This document shows positions 17,456-28,000 of a stretch of DNA of 64,000 nt, piece after piece. A program made the position numbers and the translations under genes. The notes beneath the pieces are model-generated. The model had not been told where the DNA came from. It saw only the letters and a list, made by a program, of their open reading frames with translations, and did not search any database. Source of the stretch: Tenacibaculum sp. SZ-18 (GTDB lineage Bacteria; Bacteroidota; Bacteroidia; Flavobacteriales; Flavobacteriaceae). Position 1 is the first letter of the stretch; every line of letters starts with the position of its first letter. The stretch is from assembly GCF_002813915.1 (NCBI RefSeq), contig NZ_CP019335.1, positions 1,967,777-2,031,776 of the forward strand, written 5' to 3'.

Positions 17456-20251
17456 TTAAATATCTAAAATATAGTTTGTTAAGTTCACATTATGAGGTAA
17501 ATCTATCTTTTTACGCAAACGATAACGTTTTACTTCCACACTTCTAGGTGATATATTTAGAAGGGGTGCTATTTCTTTAGAAGACAAATTTAATCTCAAA
17601 TAGGCGCACAATCGAAGATCATTTGGCGTTAAATTGTTGTGCATTTTTTTCAACTTATTGATAAAGTCTTTATCGGCATTATTAAATGCTTCTTTAAACA
17701 TTTGCCAATCATCTGTATCATTTAAATTGTTGTCAATTATCTTAATAACTTGCTTCAAGCTCTTTTCATCACCTCTCATAATTTCCTTCTTCAAGGAACT
17801 CAATAACTCATTCTTCTTAATCATACTCATCGTCGAAACTGCTAGCTCTCTATTTTTGCTATCAACATCTTGTTTCAGCTGAGTATTTCTAATTTCCATT
17901 AATTCTTTTTCACTTTCTAGTGATTTTAACTGAAATTCTCTCTCTTGCTTACGAAGTAAATCTTCTCGCTGTTTTCTGTAATATCTTTTATAAAGTCTAT
18001 CCATAAATAAAGAGAATACAAAAACAATCAATACATATCCTGCAATTGCAAAGTTAGAAATATACCAAGCCCTATTAATAATAAACTCATATGAAGGAAT
18101 ATTTTCCACAAGATCATCTCCTATTTTAGCACGAACTTTAAATTTATACTCTCCAAAAAACAAATTTTCAAAGAGGACTTTATTTTCATAACTCCAGTTA
18201 CTCCAATCATTGGTATACCCTTCTAATTGGTATTGATACTTTACTGGAGCATCCGTTGATAAATAGGGAACACTATATGAAAACTCCAAACTATTATACT
18301 TTGGAGACAATTCTAAGGTATTGTCATTATACAACTTTAACTGCTTTGGAGCTCCATTTACGGAGTTATTTTTAATTCCAGTGATAGAAAGTTCGTAATT
18401 AAGTTTATCAGAAACTTTCAAGTCTGTTAAAATATAACCATTCAATGTTCCCAAAAGATATTTATTCTCTGGTAACATCTGAATATTTTCATACCCCACA
18501 GCCCCCTTTCTCAAACTATTACTAACGCCTTTACGAGTAATAATTGAATGAGCACTAAATTTATCGGGTCTTAAATAATTAATATTTTCTTGAGAAAAAG
18601 AGAAGAGTTTATTTGATTGTTTATCAAAAATTATTTTACCTGATAAAAAATCCTCTTTCAAAATCAGTTTATCCAACATTGTATCTCTCGCGAATTTCCC
18701 TGCCTTATCAAAATACCTAAATACTCCTCCTTTATAAGCATAAATGATATTATTCTGATATTTCACAATACTTGAATGCACACCTTTCGTTATTGAGGAA
18801 TCAATTTTGACATCTAGAACATTCTTAAAATCCTGATCAATTTTAAGCTTGTAAACTCCTTTATATTCATGATTTACAAAAACAGTATTGTTATGATGTA
18901 TTTCGAAAAATTTACAGGAATTGTTAAACCCTTCTATCTTATGAGAAAGCATCCAACCATTACTACTTTTCTCCATAATATATAATCCATCATAATTTCC
19001 TTGAAGTAGTTTATTATTAGAAATTTGTTTGACCCCCCAAGCACCATCAATCGTACTGATTAAATTTACTTCTGTATTATTTACAATAAAAGTTCCATTA
19101 TTGTGACCACAAAATAATGTATCATCAACTATATCTAAGCTCCAAACTTGTCCCTGTGTATTCTTAATAAAAGAAAATTTATCTGAGGACGGATATTTCT
19201 TTGCAAACAATCCTTGATTCGTTCCTAGATATAAATATCCATTAAAGTAACTCGCCGTATAAACTGTGCCCAATGTACCATTTGGATCTTTGAAAATTCT
19301 AAAAGAAGAAGTGACATCGATCTTGTTGATTCCATTATCTAGCCCTAACCAAATATCACCTTTTTTATCCTCAAAAGTTGTTAAAACAGTGTTGTTGGAT
19401 AATCCATTTTCCTGATTTAAAACATATTGAATCTCGCCTGTAGACTTTAAGTAAAACGCTCCGTTTGAGATGGTTCCTATCACAAAAGAACCGTCTGAAA
19501 GCTGCTTAGCATTGTAAATTGATTTATCTTTAAGGAATTTAGTTAATTCGGAATTCAACTCAAACTCATCCTCCGTAGTGTAGAAACCATTACCCTGAGT
19601 TAGAAATACTAGTTTTTGATTATTTTTATAAATTAAGACTACAATATTATCTCTTAATTCTTTCTTATCGGACAATAATTTTGAAATCCCTTTTTCAATT
19701 TTGAAGATACCTTTACCAAACTTTTGAAAATACACACTATCATCTACTTTGAACATTTTAGTGATAGTTGAATCTGAATTAATAACTTTTACTAAATCAG
19801 AGCTTAGATTGTAAATGTAAATTCTTTGTAGAGACTGAAAAAGAATCCATCCGTCTAATTCGATTATATTCCAAAATTGCTCATCAGATAATAACTTAAT
19901 ATTATTTTCTTTCACTAAGGAAGTATAATTTAGAATTCCAAACTCATCTTTTTGCCAATATCCAAAATCCATATAAAACCCTGTAAAAATTTTATTTTCA
20001 TGAGCTTTTACAGATCTCATAATAGTTTGATTTGGTGTTGGATACAAATCCCAACTCGCTCCATTAAACTCAAGTAATCCTTTATTATTTGCTACATAAA
20101 TATATCCGTTTTCAGATTGACTTATAGACCAGTTTTGAGATTCAGCATGATAATTCTCCGGAGAGAAACGATTAATCAAAGGTAACTCTTGTGAATTTAC
20201 CTTTAAGATTACAAACAATAAGAATAACGTAAAGAAACTACTTCTGCTCAA
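17456..20251 (-). CDS. Membrane-bound regulator: beta-propeller, Y_Y_Y domain and LuxR-type HTH
   Basis: This 931-residue protein has a signal peptide (FLLFVILKVNSQE). About 700 residues of two-component-regulator-type propeller repeats follow (for example DKKGDIWLGLDNGINKID near 305), then a Y_Y_Y domain near 690-745 (YQYQLEGYTNDWSNWS). One membrane helix spans about 750-770, then comes a coiled coil. The C-terminal GerE/LuxR helix-turn-helix reads LTPNDLRLCAYLRLNLSSKEIAPLLNISPRSVEVKRYRLRKK in two parts. No kinase or receiver domain is present, so it is a one-component sensor and not a hybrid two-component system. The start is a TTG (20251-20249) abutting the TAG of the transporter gene; the first in-frame ATG lies inside the propeller and would remove the signal peptide. 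Confidence 0.9.
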   Translation of the reverse strand: MSRSSFFTLFLLFVILKVNSQELPLINRFSPENYHAESQNWSISQSENGYIYVANNKGLLEFNGASWDLYPTPNQTIMRSVKAHENKIFTGFYMDFGYWQKDEFGILNYTSLVKENNIKLLSDEQFWNIIELDGWILFQSLQRIYIYNLSSDLVKVINSDSTITKMFKVDDSVYFQKFGKGIFKIEKGISKLLSDKKELRDNIVVLIYKNNQKLVFLTQGNGFYTTEDEFELNSELTKFLKDKSIYNAKQLSDGSFVIGTISNGAFYLKSTGEIQYVLNQENGLSNNTVLTTFEDKKGDIWLGLDNGINKIDVTSSFRIFKDPNGTLGTVYTASYFNGYLYLGTNQGLFAKKYPSSDKFSFIKNTQGQVWSLDIVDDTLFCGHNNGTFIVNNTEVNLISTIDGAWGVKQISNNKLLQGNYDGLYIMEKSSNGWMLSHKIEGFNNSCKFFEIHHNNTVFVNHEYKGVYKLKIDQDFKNVLDVKIDSSITKGVHSSIVKYQNNIIYAYKGGVFRYFDKAGKFARDTMLDKLILKEDFLSGKIIFDKQSNKLFSFSQENINYLRPDKFSAHSIITRKGVSNSLRKGAVGYENIQMLPENKYLLGTLNGYILTDLKVSDKLNYELSITGIKNNSVNGAPKQLKLYNDNTLELSPKYNSLEFSYSVPYLSTDAPVKYQYQLEGYTNDWSNWSYENKVLFENLFFGEYKFKVRAKIGDDLVENIPSYEFIINRAWYISNFAIAGYVLIVFVFSLFMDRLYKRYYRKQREDLLRKQEREFQLKSLESEKELMEIRNTQLKQDVDSKNRELAVSTMSMIKKNELLSSLKKEIMRGDEKSLKQVIKIIDNNLNDTDDWQMFKEAFNNADKDFINKLKKMHNNLTPNDLRLCAYLRLNLSSKEIAPLLNISPRSVEVKRYRLRKKIDLPHNVNLTNYILDI

Positions 20252-21910
20252 CTAAGAAAAATAAATATAGATTAGTATTACAATAATACAAATAAATATC
20301 CCAACAGGTTTGGTATGTTTCCAAGGAGTTATGTCGACTTGCTTAGATTCTTTTTGCTCGTAAGGAACCGCTTTTGGTTTAAACTTTCCTATGAACAACA
20401 TAATTGCTGTATTTACAACAAATAAAATTGCCATTACATGTAAGAAATTCGGATAAGCCTCTGCCTTTGCTAAATTTAACGCATCTGTTGTATTAACTCC
20501 TAAAGCTTTTGCATTTTCTAATGCATCATTTACAAAACTAGGTCTTAAAACAAACTCACTTATAATGTATAGTACTGAACCTGTTAGTAAGCCAATTTTG
20601 GCTGCGATTGCGGGTACTTTTTTAGTTACAAAACCGACAAATATAATAGTTAAGATTGGTATACTATAAACTCCATTTACTTGCTGTAAGTAAGTAAAAA
20701 TACTTTCTAAACTCGATAAAAAAGGCGCAATAAACATTGCTGCGACTGCTAAAATAACTCCAAATGTTTTTCCATATTTAACAACAACTTTTTCTTCCGC
20801 ATTTGGGTTTAAATGTTCTTTATAAATATCAATACCAAATAAAGTTACAGAACTGTTTAACACACTATTGAAAGAGCTTAAAATAGCACCAAATAAAACA
20901 GCTGCAAAGAAGCCTATGAATTCTTTTGGTAAAATCTTACGCACTAATTGTCCATATGCCTCATCTGGTGCGCCTACCTCCATAGTACCTTGAATTGACA
21001 TATAATAAGCTATAATTCCAGGCAAAACAACGATGATTGGTCCTAATATTTTAATAAAAGCACCAAGTAATAAACCTTTTTGACCTTCTTGTAAATTCTT
21101 TGCTCCTAAAGCTCGTTGAATTATTTGTTGATTCGTTCCCCAATAAAATAATTGAACTAACATCATTCCTGTAAATATTGTGGCAAATGGGACAGAAGCA
21201 GCAGAACCACCTACAGAATTAAAGTGAGATGGAATTTTATCTTGTAAAATTGCAAAACCCTCAAACATACTTCCTCCACCAATAAAAACCAGCCCGAATA
21301 TAGGAATTAACAAACCTCCAATTAATAATCCGATCGCATTGATTGAATCCGAAACAGCAACGGCTTTCAACCCTCCAAAAACTGCATAAATCGAACCTAT
21401 GATCCCGATTGACCAAACGCAAATCCATAACGCTACTTCTTTCGAAACTCCCAACAACCCCGGAATATTAAACATTCCACTTATTGCTAACGATCCAGAA
21501 TATAATATTGTTGGTAATAAAACAATAGCATAACCACTCAAAAACAATACAGAAGTTAATGTCTTCGTAGAAACGTCAAATCTTTCAGCTAAGAATTGTG
21601 GGATTGTAATTAATCCACTTTTTAAATATCTTGGCAGTAAAAAAACTGCGGTCACCACCATAGCAATTGCTGCTAAAGTTTCCCAAGCCATTACTAAAAT
21701 ACCCTCTGAAAATGCTGATCCATTTAAACCAACGATTTGTTCTGTAGATAAATTAGTTAATAAAAGTGAGCCTGCAATAACTCCCGCCGTTAAACTTCTT
21801 CCGCCTAGAAAATATCCATCTGAAGTTTGTTCATTAGTATTTCTTGTAGCAGTCCAAGATACCACTGCTACAATTAAAGTGAATCCGATAAATGATAAAA
21901 TTCCTAACAT
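20252..21910 (-). CDS. Sodium/solute symporter (SSS family), probable sugar importer
   Basis: This 552-residue polytopic protein has about 14 hydrophobic segments. It shows the SSS family start (DGYFLGGRSLTAGVIAGSLL) and conserved LTNLSTEQIVGLNG, followed by YLKSGLITIPQFLAERF and VLNSSVTLFGIDIYKEHL. This SGLT-like group imports monosaccharides such as glucose with sodium. It is the first gene of the run that continues with the regulator and the SusCD operon, and its stop abuts the regulator start. It most likely takes up the glucose released by the GH3 enzyme across the inner membrane. The substrate is inferred from context. Confidence 0.9.
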   Translation of the reverse strand: MLGILSFIGFTLIVAVVSWTATRNTNEQTSDGYFLGGRSLTAGVIAGSLLLTNLSTEQIVGLNGSAFSEGILVMAWETLAAIAMVVTAVFLLPRYLKSGLITIPQFLAERFDVSTKTLTSVLFLSGYAIVLLPTILYSGSLAISGMFNIPGLLGVSKEVALWICVWSIGIIGSIYAVFGGLKAVAVSDSINAIGLLIGGLLIPIFGLVFIGGGSMFEGFAILQDKIPSHFNSVGGSAASVPFATIFTGMMLVQLFYWGTNQQIIQRALGAKNLQEGQKGLLLGAFIKILGPIIVVLPGIIAYYMSIQGTMEVGAPDEAYGQLVRKILPKEFIGFFAAVLFGAILSSFNSVLNSSVTLFGIDIYKEHLNPNAEEKVVVKYGKTFGVILAVAAMFIAPFLSSLESIFTYLQQVNGVYSIPILTIIFVGFVTKKVPAIAAKIGLLTGSVLYIISEFVLRPSFVNDALENAKALGVNTTDALNLAKAEAYPNFLHVMAILFVVNTAIMLFIGKFKPKAVPYEQKESKQVDITPWKHTKPVGIFICIIVILIYIYFS

Positions 21911-22032
21911 AAATTATTGGTTGTTTGTTCCGACAATTTAAGATTATTTTATGGCTTGTAATCCAGAAAATGGTAATGTATGGTTTTTGTATAGGTTACA
22001 ACTTAAAACCAAAAACAAACTAGACATGTTCC

Positions 22033-23034
22033 TCAATTCTTAGTTCTAATCTCGGTCATTGTTTTTCCATACCACTCTTTACATGCTCTTGAAAGACTTG
22101 AAATTTCTGAATACCCTAAAATATCAGTTAATTTAAAATAACTCATTGTTGTTTTCGTCAAATATGTATACAACACTTCTTTTCTAACATCTTCTTTCAG
22201 CTTTTCAAAACTCGTTCCTCTTTTTACGAGTTGTCTTTGTAGTGTTCTTGGATGATATGCTAACGCTTTACAAATATTCCTTTTTGATGCATATTCCGTA
22301 CCCAAAAAACGAAATAACATCCGTTTTACTTTTAGGTCTACTTCTTCATTTCTTAACTCATAATTATTCTTCAAATATTCTTCGGCAGTTTTTAAATAAA
22401 TATCGCTTCTATTTTTAATTGAAACTTCCAGTAACTCACGGTTTACGTGTATACCAGATCTAAAATGATTAAAAATGAACGAACTATTAAAAAACTTACT
22501 ATAAGAGTTCGAAAGCCTTTCATGAGAAAAAGCAACTTTTAATGGAATATAGGAATCACCAATTATTAGCTTCAATATCTTATGTAAATCCGCCACACAG
22601 AGTTCTAAGCATTGTTTTGAACTAGAACCTGTACCCGAGTTAACTTCTAAAGAGAGTTCAATAGCTCCTGATATTAAAGAACTTTGCTCATAAACTTTTA
22701 AAATTATACCCGTACTATGAATATGAAGATACTTAGCAGCTAGAGTAATAGCGTCACCCATAGTTTTCGCGTTTCTTATAACCATTGCTATAGGTCCTAG
22801 AACATCTATACTTTGATATTTAGATAATTCTAATCCAAAAGAATAACAATTTGTTTGTATTGCACATTCCTCAAGGATATTTGTTACTGAACTTAATGGA
22901 ATAAAACTTTCCGTATTTCGCAATTGCTCTCGTGTAATTTTATACTTTTTCAATAAAACGCTCATATCCTCTTCTAAGGAATTCATTAACCTCATTATAC
23001 CTGACAAACCACTCGATCGTACCATTATTTCCAT
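22033..23034 (-). CDS. AraC-family transcriptional regulator (Arabinose_bd type)
   Basis: This 333-residue protein has an N-terminal ligand-binding region (about 20-205) of the kind found in OruR-like AraC regulators, and a C-terminal AraC helix-turn-helix pair (about 235-330). The HTH part contains RNICKALAYHPRTLQRQLVKRG and FKLTDILGYSEISSLSRACKEW. It is divergent from the monooxygenase at 23123, with only 88 bp between the starts, so it probably controls that gene. AraC regulators of this subfamily are often beside EthA-like or lipid-modifying oxidoreductases. Inducer unknown. Confidence 0.9.
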   Translation of the reverse strand: MEIMVRSSGLSGIMRLMNSLEEDMSVLLKKYKITREQLRNTESFIPLSSVTNILEECAIQTNCYSFGLELSKYQSIDVLGPIAMVIRNAKTMGDAITLAAKYLHIHSTGIILKVYEQSSLISGAIELSLEVNSGTGSSSKQCLELCVADLHKILKLIIGDSYIPLKVAFSHERLSNSYSKFFNSSFIFNHFRSGIHVNRELLEVSIKNRSDIYLKTAEEYLKNNYELRNEEVDLKVKRMLFRFLGTEYASKRNICKALAYHPRTLQRQLVKRGTSFEKLKEDVRKEVLYTYLTKTTMSYFKLTDILGYSEISSLSRACKEWYGKTMTEIRTKN

Positions 23035-23122
23035 TGGAACAAATTATAAAAATGTCCGAATTCGTCAAAAGTAATTATTAAAAATTGATAAAATTTGTAG
23101 GAAATCTTTATTTATTTCTTAC

Positions 23123-24571
23123 ATGACTACAAATTTTGATGTAATTATAGTTGGTGCTGGAGTTTCAGGAATTGGAATGGCATGCCATTTAGAAAAAGAA
23201 TTCGAAAACTTAAATTATGCTGTTTTAGAAAGACGCAAATCTATTGGAGGAACATGGGATTTATTCAATTATCCAGGTATTCGTTCGGATTCTGATATGT
23301 TAACTTTTGGTTATGATTTTCGACCGTGGAATGGAGATAAAACTTTGGCCAATGGACCGTCGATAAAACAATATCTGGTTGATACTTCCAGAGAATTTAA
23401 AGTTGACGAAAAAATCATTTTCGAAACAAAAGTAACTAGAGCCAATTGGAACTCTAAAAGTAAAACTTGGGAAATAACTGTCGATGATTTGGAAACTGGT
23501 AATACAAAAAATTACACTTGTAATTTCTTTATAGCAGCATCTGGTTATTATAATCATGATCATGGATACCTTCCTAAATTTAAAGGTTATGATACTTTTA
23601 AAGGAACTATTGTTCATCCGCAGCATTGGCCAAAAGATTTGAATTATGAAAATAAAAGAGTAATCGTAATTGGAAGTGGAGCAACTGCTATTACAATTGT
23701 TCCATCAATGGCAGATAAAACTTCGCACATTACGATGCTTCAGAGATCTCCAACATACGTTTATAGTGTTCCTTCAGTAGATAAATTAGCTCTTAAACTC
23801 AGGTCATTTCTTTCAGACAAAACAGTGTATAAAATTGTCCGTTATCGCAATATTATGTTACAACAGCTGATTTTTAAACTTAGCAAAAAGTATCCTGAAC
23901 GCATTCAGAAATTTTTATTATCAAAAATCCAAAGGCAACTTGGAGAACATTACGATATGAAACATTTCACACCAAATTATAACCCTTGGGATCAACGTTT
24001 GGCAGCAGTTCCTGATAATGATTTATTCAAGGCAATTCGAAACGGGAAAGCTTCTGTAGTAACTGATCATATCGAATCTTTTACAGAAAATGGAATTCAA
24101 TTAAAATCTGGTGATCATTTAGAGGCTGATATTATTATTACAGCAACAGGCTTACAACTGCAAGTTTTAGGTGGAATGAAATTGCATATTGATAATGAAC
24201 CGCATCAATTAAATCAAAAAATGACCTATAAGAGTGTTCTCGCTCAAGACACACCTAACTTTGCTTACCTATTCGGATATACAAATGCATCATGGACACT
24301 TAAAATTAATATCGCTGCTAGTTATCTAGCACGTTTAATTAAAGAAATGAAAGAAAGAAAAAGAACGGCTGTTATTCCTCGTACTTCGAGTGAAAGCAAT
24401 ATAGATGAAAGCGTTTTGGACTCGTTAAACTCAGGTTATGTAAAAAGAGGAGGTAACACCTTACCAAGACAAGGAAAAAAACTCCCGTGGAGAGTTGTAC
24501 ACAATTATAAAAAAGACAAGAAAATCCTAAAAAAACCAATTGAGGATCAATACCTCGAATGGATTCCCTAA
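23123..24571 (+). CDS. EthA-like flavin-containing Baeyer-Villiger monooxygenase
   Basis: This 482-residue protein has the FAD-binding GAGVSG at 11-16, then IGGTWDLFNYPGIRSDSDM. The Baeyer-Villiger fingerprint FxGxxxHxxxWP occurs as FKGTIVHPQHWP at 159-170, and the NADPH-binding GSGATA near 184. Overall order and length fit the EthA group (about 490 residues). It should insert oxygen next to a ketone, or oxidise a thio group, using NADPH and O2. The start is the first ATG after an 88 bp divergent spacer shared with the AraC regulator. The physiological substrate cannot be read from the sequence. Confidence 0.92.
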   Translation: MTTNFDVIIVGAGVSGIGMACHLEKEFENLNYAVLERRKSIGGTWDLFNYPGIRSDSDMLTFGYDFRPWNGDKTLANGPSIKQYLVDTSREFKVDEKIIFETKVTRANWNSKSKTWEITVDDLETGNTKNYTCNFFIAASGYYNHDHGYLPKFKGYDTFKGTIVHPQHWPKDLNYENKRVIVIGSGATAITIVPSMADKTSHITMLQRSPTYVYSVPSVDKLALKLRSFLSDKTVYKIVRYRNIMLQQLIFKLSKKYPERIQKFLLSKIQRQLGEHYDMKHFTPNYNPWDQRLAAVPDNDLFKAIRNGKASVVTDHIESFTENGIQLKSGDHLEADIIITATGLQLQVLGGMKLHIDNEPHQLNQKMTYKSVLAQDTPNFAYLFGYTNASWTLKINIAASYLARLIKEMKERKRTAVIPRTSSESNIDESVLDSLNSGYVKRGGNTLPRQGKKLPWRVVHNYKKDKKILKKPIEDQYLEWIP

Positions 24572-24606
24572 ACCCTGAAAGATGTAAGTTATATTTAGTT
24601 AAGGCT

Positions 24607-25042
24607 TTTGTTTCTCAATTTTACAAGCACCTTTTTGTCTTAAGGTTTTACTATGGTCAAAGGATAAAACAATAAAAAAGCGATAACAAAAGAAAATTGC
24701 TATCGCTTTAAAATTTTTGTTTAAAAACTATTATTCAATAATCATTTTCTTAGTTGCTACTTTATGTCCTCGAACATACAACGTGTAGAAATACACTCCT
24801 ACTGGTAATGAAGAACTATTAAAGAATATTTCTTGCTCTCCTAATTTTTCTAAGTATACTGTATCAATAACTTGACCAGAAGTATTACTGAAAACAATTG
24901 CAGCTTTTTCCATTGTCTCAGGAACGTAATATTTAATAGAAGTGGTTCCGTTGAAAGGATTAGGAATATTCTGATATAAAATAGCTTGATTTTTACCTGC
25001 CGTTAGTCCACCATCTGCGCTTAACGTTCCATCACAAGCACA
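24607..25042. repeat. Direct repeat, copy 1 (copy 2 at 30674-31111)
   Basis: This stretch covers 3' flank, terminator and the C-terminal coding region of the first giant gene. It is nearly identical to 30674-31111. The identity includes non-coding flank such as TTTCTCAATTTTACAAGCAC, so a segment larger than the gene was duplicated. Confidence 0.88.
24676..24710 (-). terminator. Terminator of the first giant repeat gene
   Basis: The arms AAAGCGATA (24677-24685) and TATCGCTTT (24701-24709) flank a 15-base loop, with a T run on the minus strand. An identical hairpin follows the paralogue at 30746-30778, so it was duplicated with the gene. Confidence 0.75.
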
Positions 25043-28000
25043 ATTTTCTAGTTCATTTAATCTTGATAAAACCGAAGTCATTTCTGTTCTTAACTGAGCT
25101 ACTTCCGCTTGTGCAGTTGATAAATCACTCTGTAAAGTTGAAATTAATGGTGCCAAATCAACGTTTACAGATGAGCCGTTCTCAATAGCTACATTTAAAT
25201 TAGTCCCTACTAGTGTAGCAGAAGTTAAACTTTGACTATCCGTATTATCTAAATATGATGATAAATCAACTGAGCTTGCATCATTTGTTAGACTTAACGT
25301 GTTTCCTGTTAAAGTCAAATCTTGGGAATCCGTTCCTGTTCCATCTTGTAAACTAGATAAATCTACTCCTGTTCCTCCTGATATCGTTAATGTCGTACCT
25401 GATAATCCTAAATTTTGACTATCTGTATTGTCTAAATATGGTGATAAATCAACTGTATCTGAATTTCCAGTAATACTTAAAATATTTGACGCTACAGAAA
25501 TGCCTTGTGAATCCGTTCCTGTTCCATCTTGTAAACTAGATAAATCTACTCCTATTCCTCCTGATATCGTTAATGTCGTACCTGATAATCCTAAATTTTG
25601 ACTATCTGTATTATCTAAATATGGTGACAAATCAACTGTATCTGAATTTCCTGTTATACTTAAAATATTTGACGCTACAGAAAGGCCTTGTGAATCCGTT
25701 CCTGTTCCATCCTGTAAACTAGATAAATCAACTCCTATTCCTCCTGATATCGTTAATGTCGTACCTGATAATTCTAAATTTTGACTATCAGTATTGTCCA
25801 AATATGGTGATAAATCTACAGAGGTTGCATCGTTGGTTAAGCTTAAAGTATTTCCTGATAAATTTAAATCTTGTGCGTCGGTTCCTGTTCCATCCTGTAA
25901 TACTGATAAATCTACAGAGTTTCCATTGGCAATACTTAAGTCTGTTCCTGATAAACTTAAATTCTGCGCATCGGTATTATCTAAATATGGTGATAAATCA
26001 ACTGTTTCTGAATTTCCTGTAATACTTAAAATATTTGACGCTACAGAAATGCCTTGTGAATCCGTTCCTGTTCCATCTTGTAAACTAGATAAATCTACTC
26101 CTATTCCTCCTGATATCGTTAATGTCGTACCTGATAATCCTAAATTTTGACTATCTGTATTATCTAAATACCCCGATAAATCTACAGAAGTAGCATCATT
26201 GGTTAAGCTCAAAGTATTTCCTGATAAATTTAAATCTTGTGCGTCGGTTCCTGTTCCATCCTGTAATACTGATAAATCAACAGAGTTTCCATTCGCAATA
26301 CTTAAATCTGTTCCTGTTAAACTTAAATTCTGAGCATCGGTATTATCTAAATATGGTGACAAATCAACTGTATCTGAATTTCCAGTAATACTTAATATAT
26401 TTGACGCTACAGAAATCCCTTGTGAATCTGTATTATCTAAATATCCCGATAAATCAACCGTAGAAGCATTGCCTGAAATACTCAATGTATTGGTAGCTAG
26501 TGAAATCGATTGTGCATCCGTATTATCCAAGTATCCAGATAAATCAACCGTAGAAGCATCATTTGTTAAACTAAGTGTATTTCCTGAAATAGTTAAATCC
26601 TGACTATCAGTATTATCTAAATATGGTGATAAATCAACTGTATCTGAATTTCCAGTAATACTTAAAATATCTGACGCTACAGAAAGACCTTGTGAATCCG
26701 TATTATCCAAATATCCAGATAAATCTACAGTAGTTGCATCATTTGTTAAACTAAGTGTATTTCCTGAAATAGTTAAATCTTGATTATCTGTATTATCTAA
26801 ATATCCTGATAAATCAACCGTGGAAGCATCATTGGTTAAACTAAGTGTATTTCCTGAAATAGTTAAATCTTGACTATCTGTATTATCTAAATACGGTGAT
26901 AAATCAACTGTATCTGAATTTCCAGTAATACTTAAAATATCTGACGCTACAGAAAGACCTTGTGAATCCGTATTATCCAAATATCCAGATAAATCAATTG
27001 TGGAAGCATCATTTGTTAAACTAAGTATATTTCCAGAAATAGTTAAATCTTGATTATCTGTATTATCTAAATATGGTGACAAATCAACCGTATCTGAATT
27101 TCCAGTAATACTTAAAATATTTGACGCTACAGAAAGACCTTGTGAATCCGTATTATCCAAATATCCAGATAAATCAACCGTAGAAACATTGCCTGAAATA
27201 CTCAATGTGTTTGTCGCTAATGAAATCGATTGTGCATCCGTATTATCCAAGTATCCAGATAAATCAACCGTAGAAACATTGCCTGAAATACTCAATGTGT
27301 TTGTCGCTAATGAAATCGATTGTGCATCCGTATTATCCAAGTATCCTGATAAATCTACAGTAGAAGCATCATTGGTTAAACTAAGTGTATTTCCTGAAAT
27401 AGTTAAATCTTGATTATCTGTATTATCTAAATATCCTGATAAATCAACCGTGGAAGCATCATTGGTTAAACTAAGTGTATTTCCTGAAATAGTTAAATCT
27501 TGACTATCTGTATTATCTAAATACGGTGATAAATCAACTGTATCTGAATTTCCAGTAATACTTAAAATATTTGACGCCACAGAAAGTGCTTGTGAATCCG
27601 TATTATCCAAATATCCAGATAAATCAATTGTGGAAGCATCATTTGTTAAACTAAGTATATTTCCAGAAATAGTTAAATCTTGATTATCTGTATTATCTAA
27701 ATACGGTGATAAATCAACTGTATCTGAATTTCCAGTAATACTTAAAATATTTGACGCCACAGAAAGTGCTTGTGAATCCGTATTATCCAAATATCCAGAT
27801 AAATCTACAGTAGTTGCATCATTGGTTAAACTTAACGTATTATCTGATAAATCTAAATCTTGAGCATCGGTATCTGCTTCAGAAGCAATCCATTGTGAAC
27901 CATTCCAACTGAAAGGAGAATCCAAGTCTATATCGTATACAAACAATCCCTTCTCTAACACTGATAAACTAGTTCCTAAAGTTGTCCTCTCTGCTGTTGT

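Noticed and set aside
25243..27876. Regular ~90 bp repeats that might look like a CRISPR or satellite array
   Set aside because: They are in-frame coding units of one long ORF with protein-level periodicity and no unique spacers.
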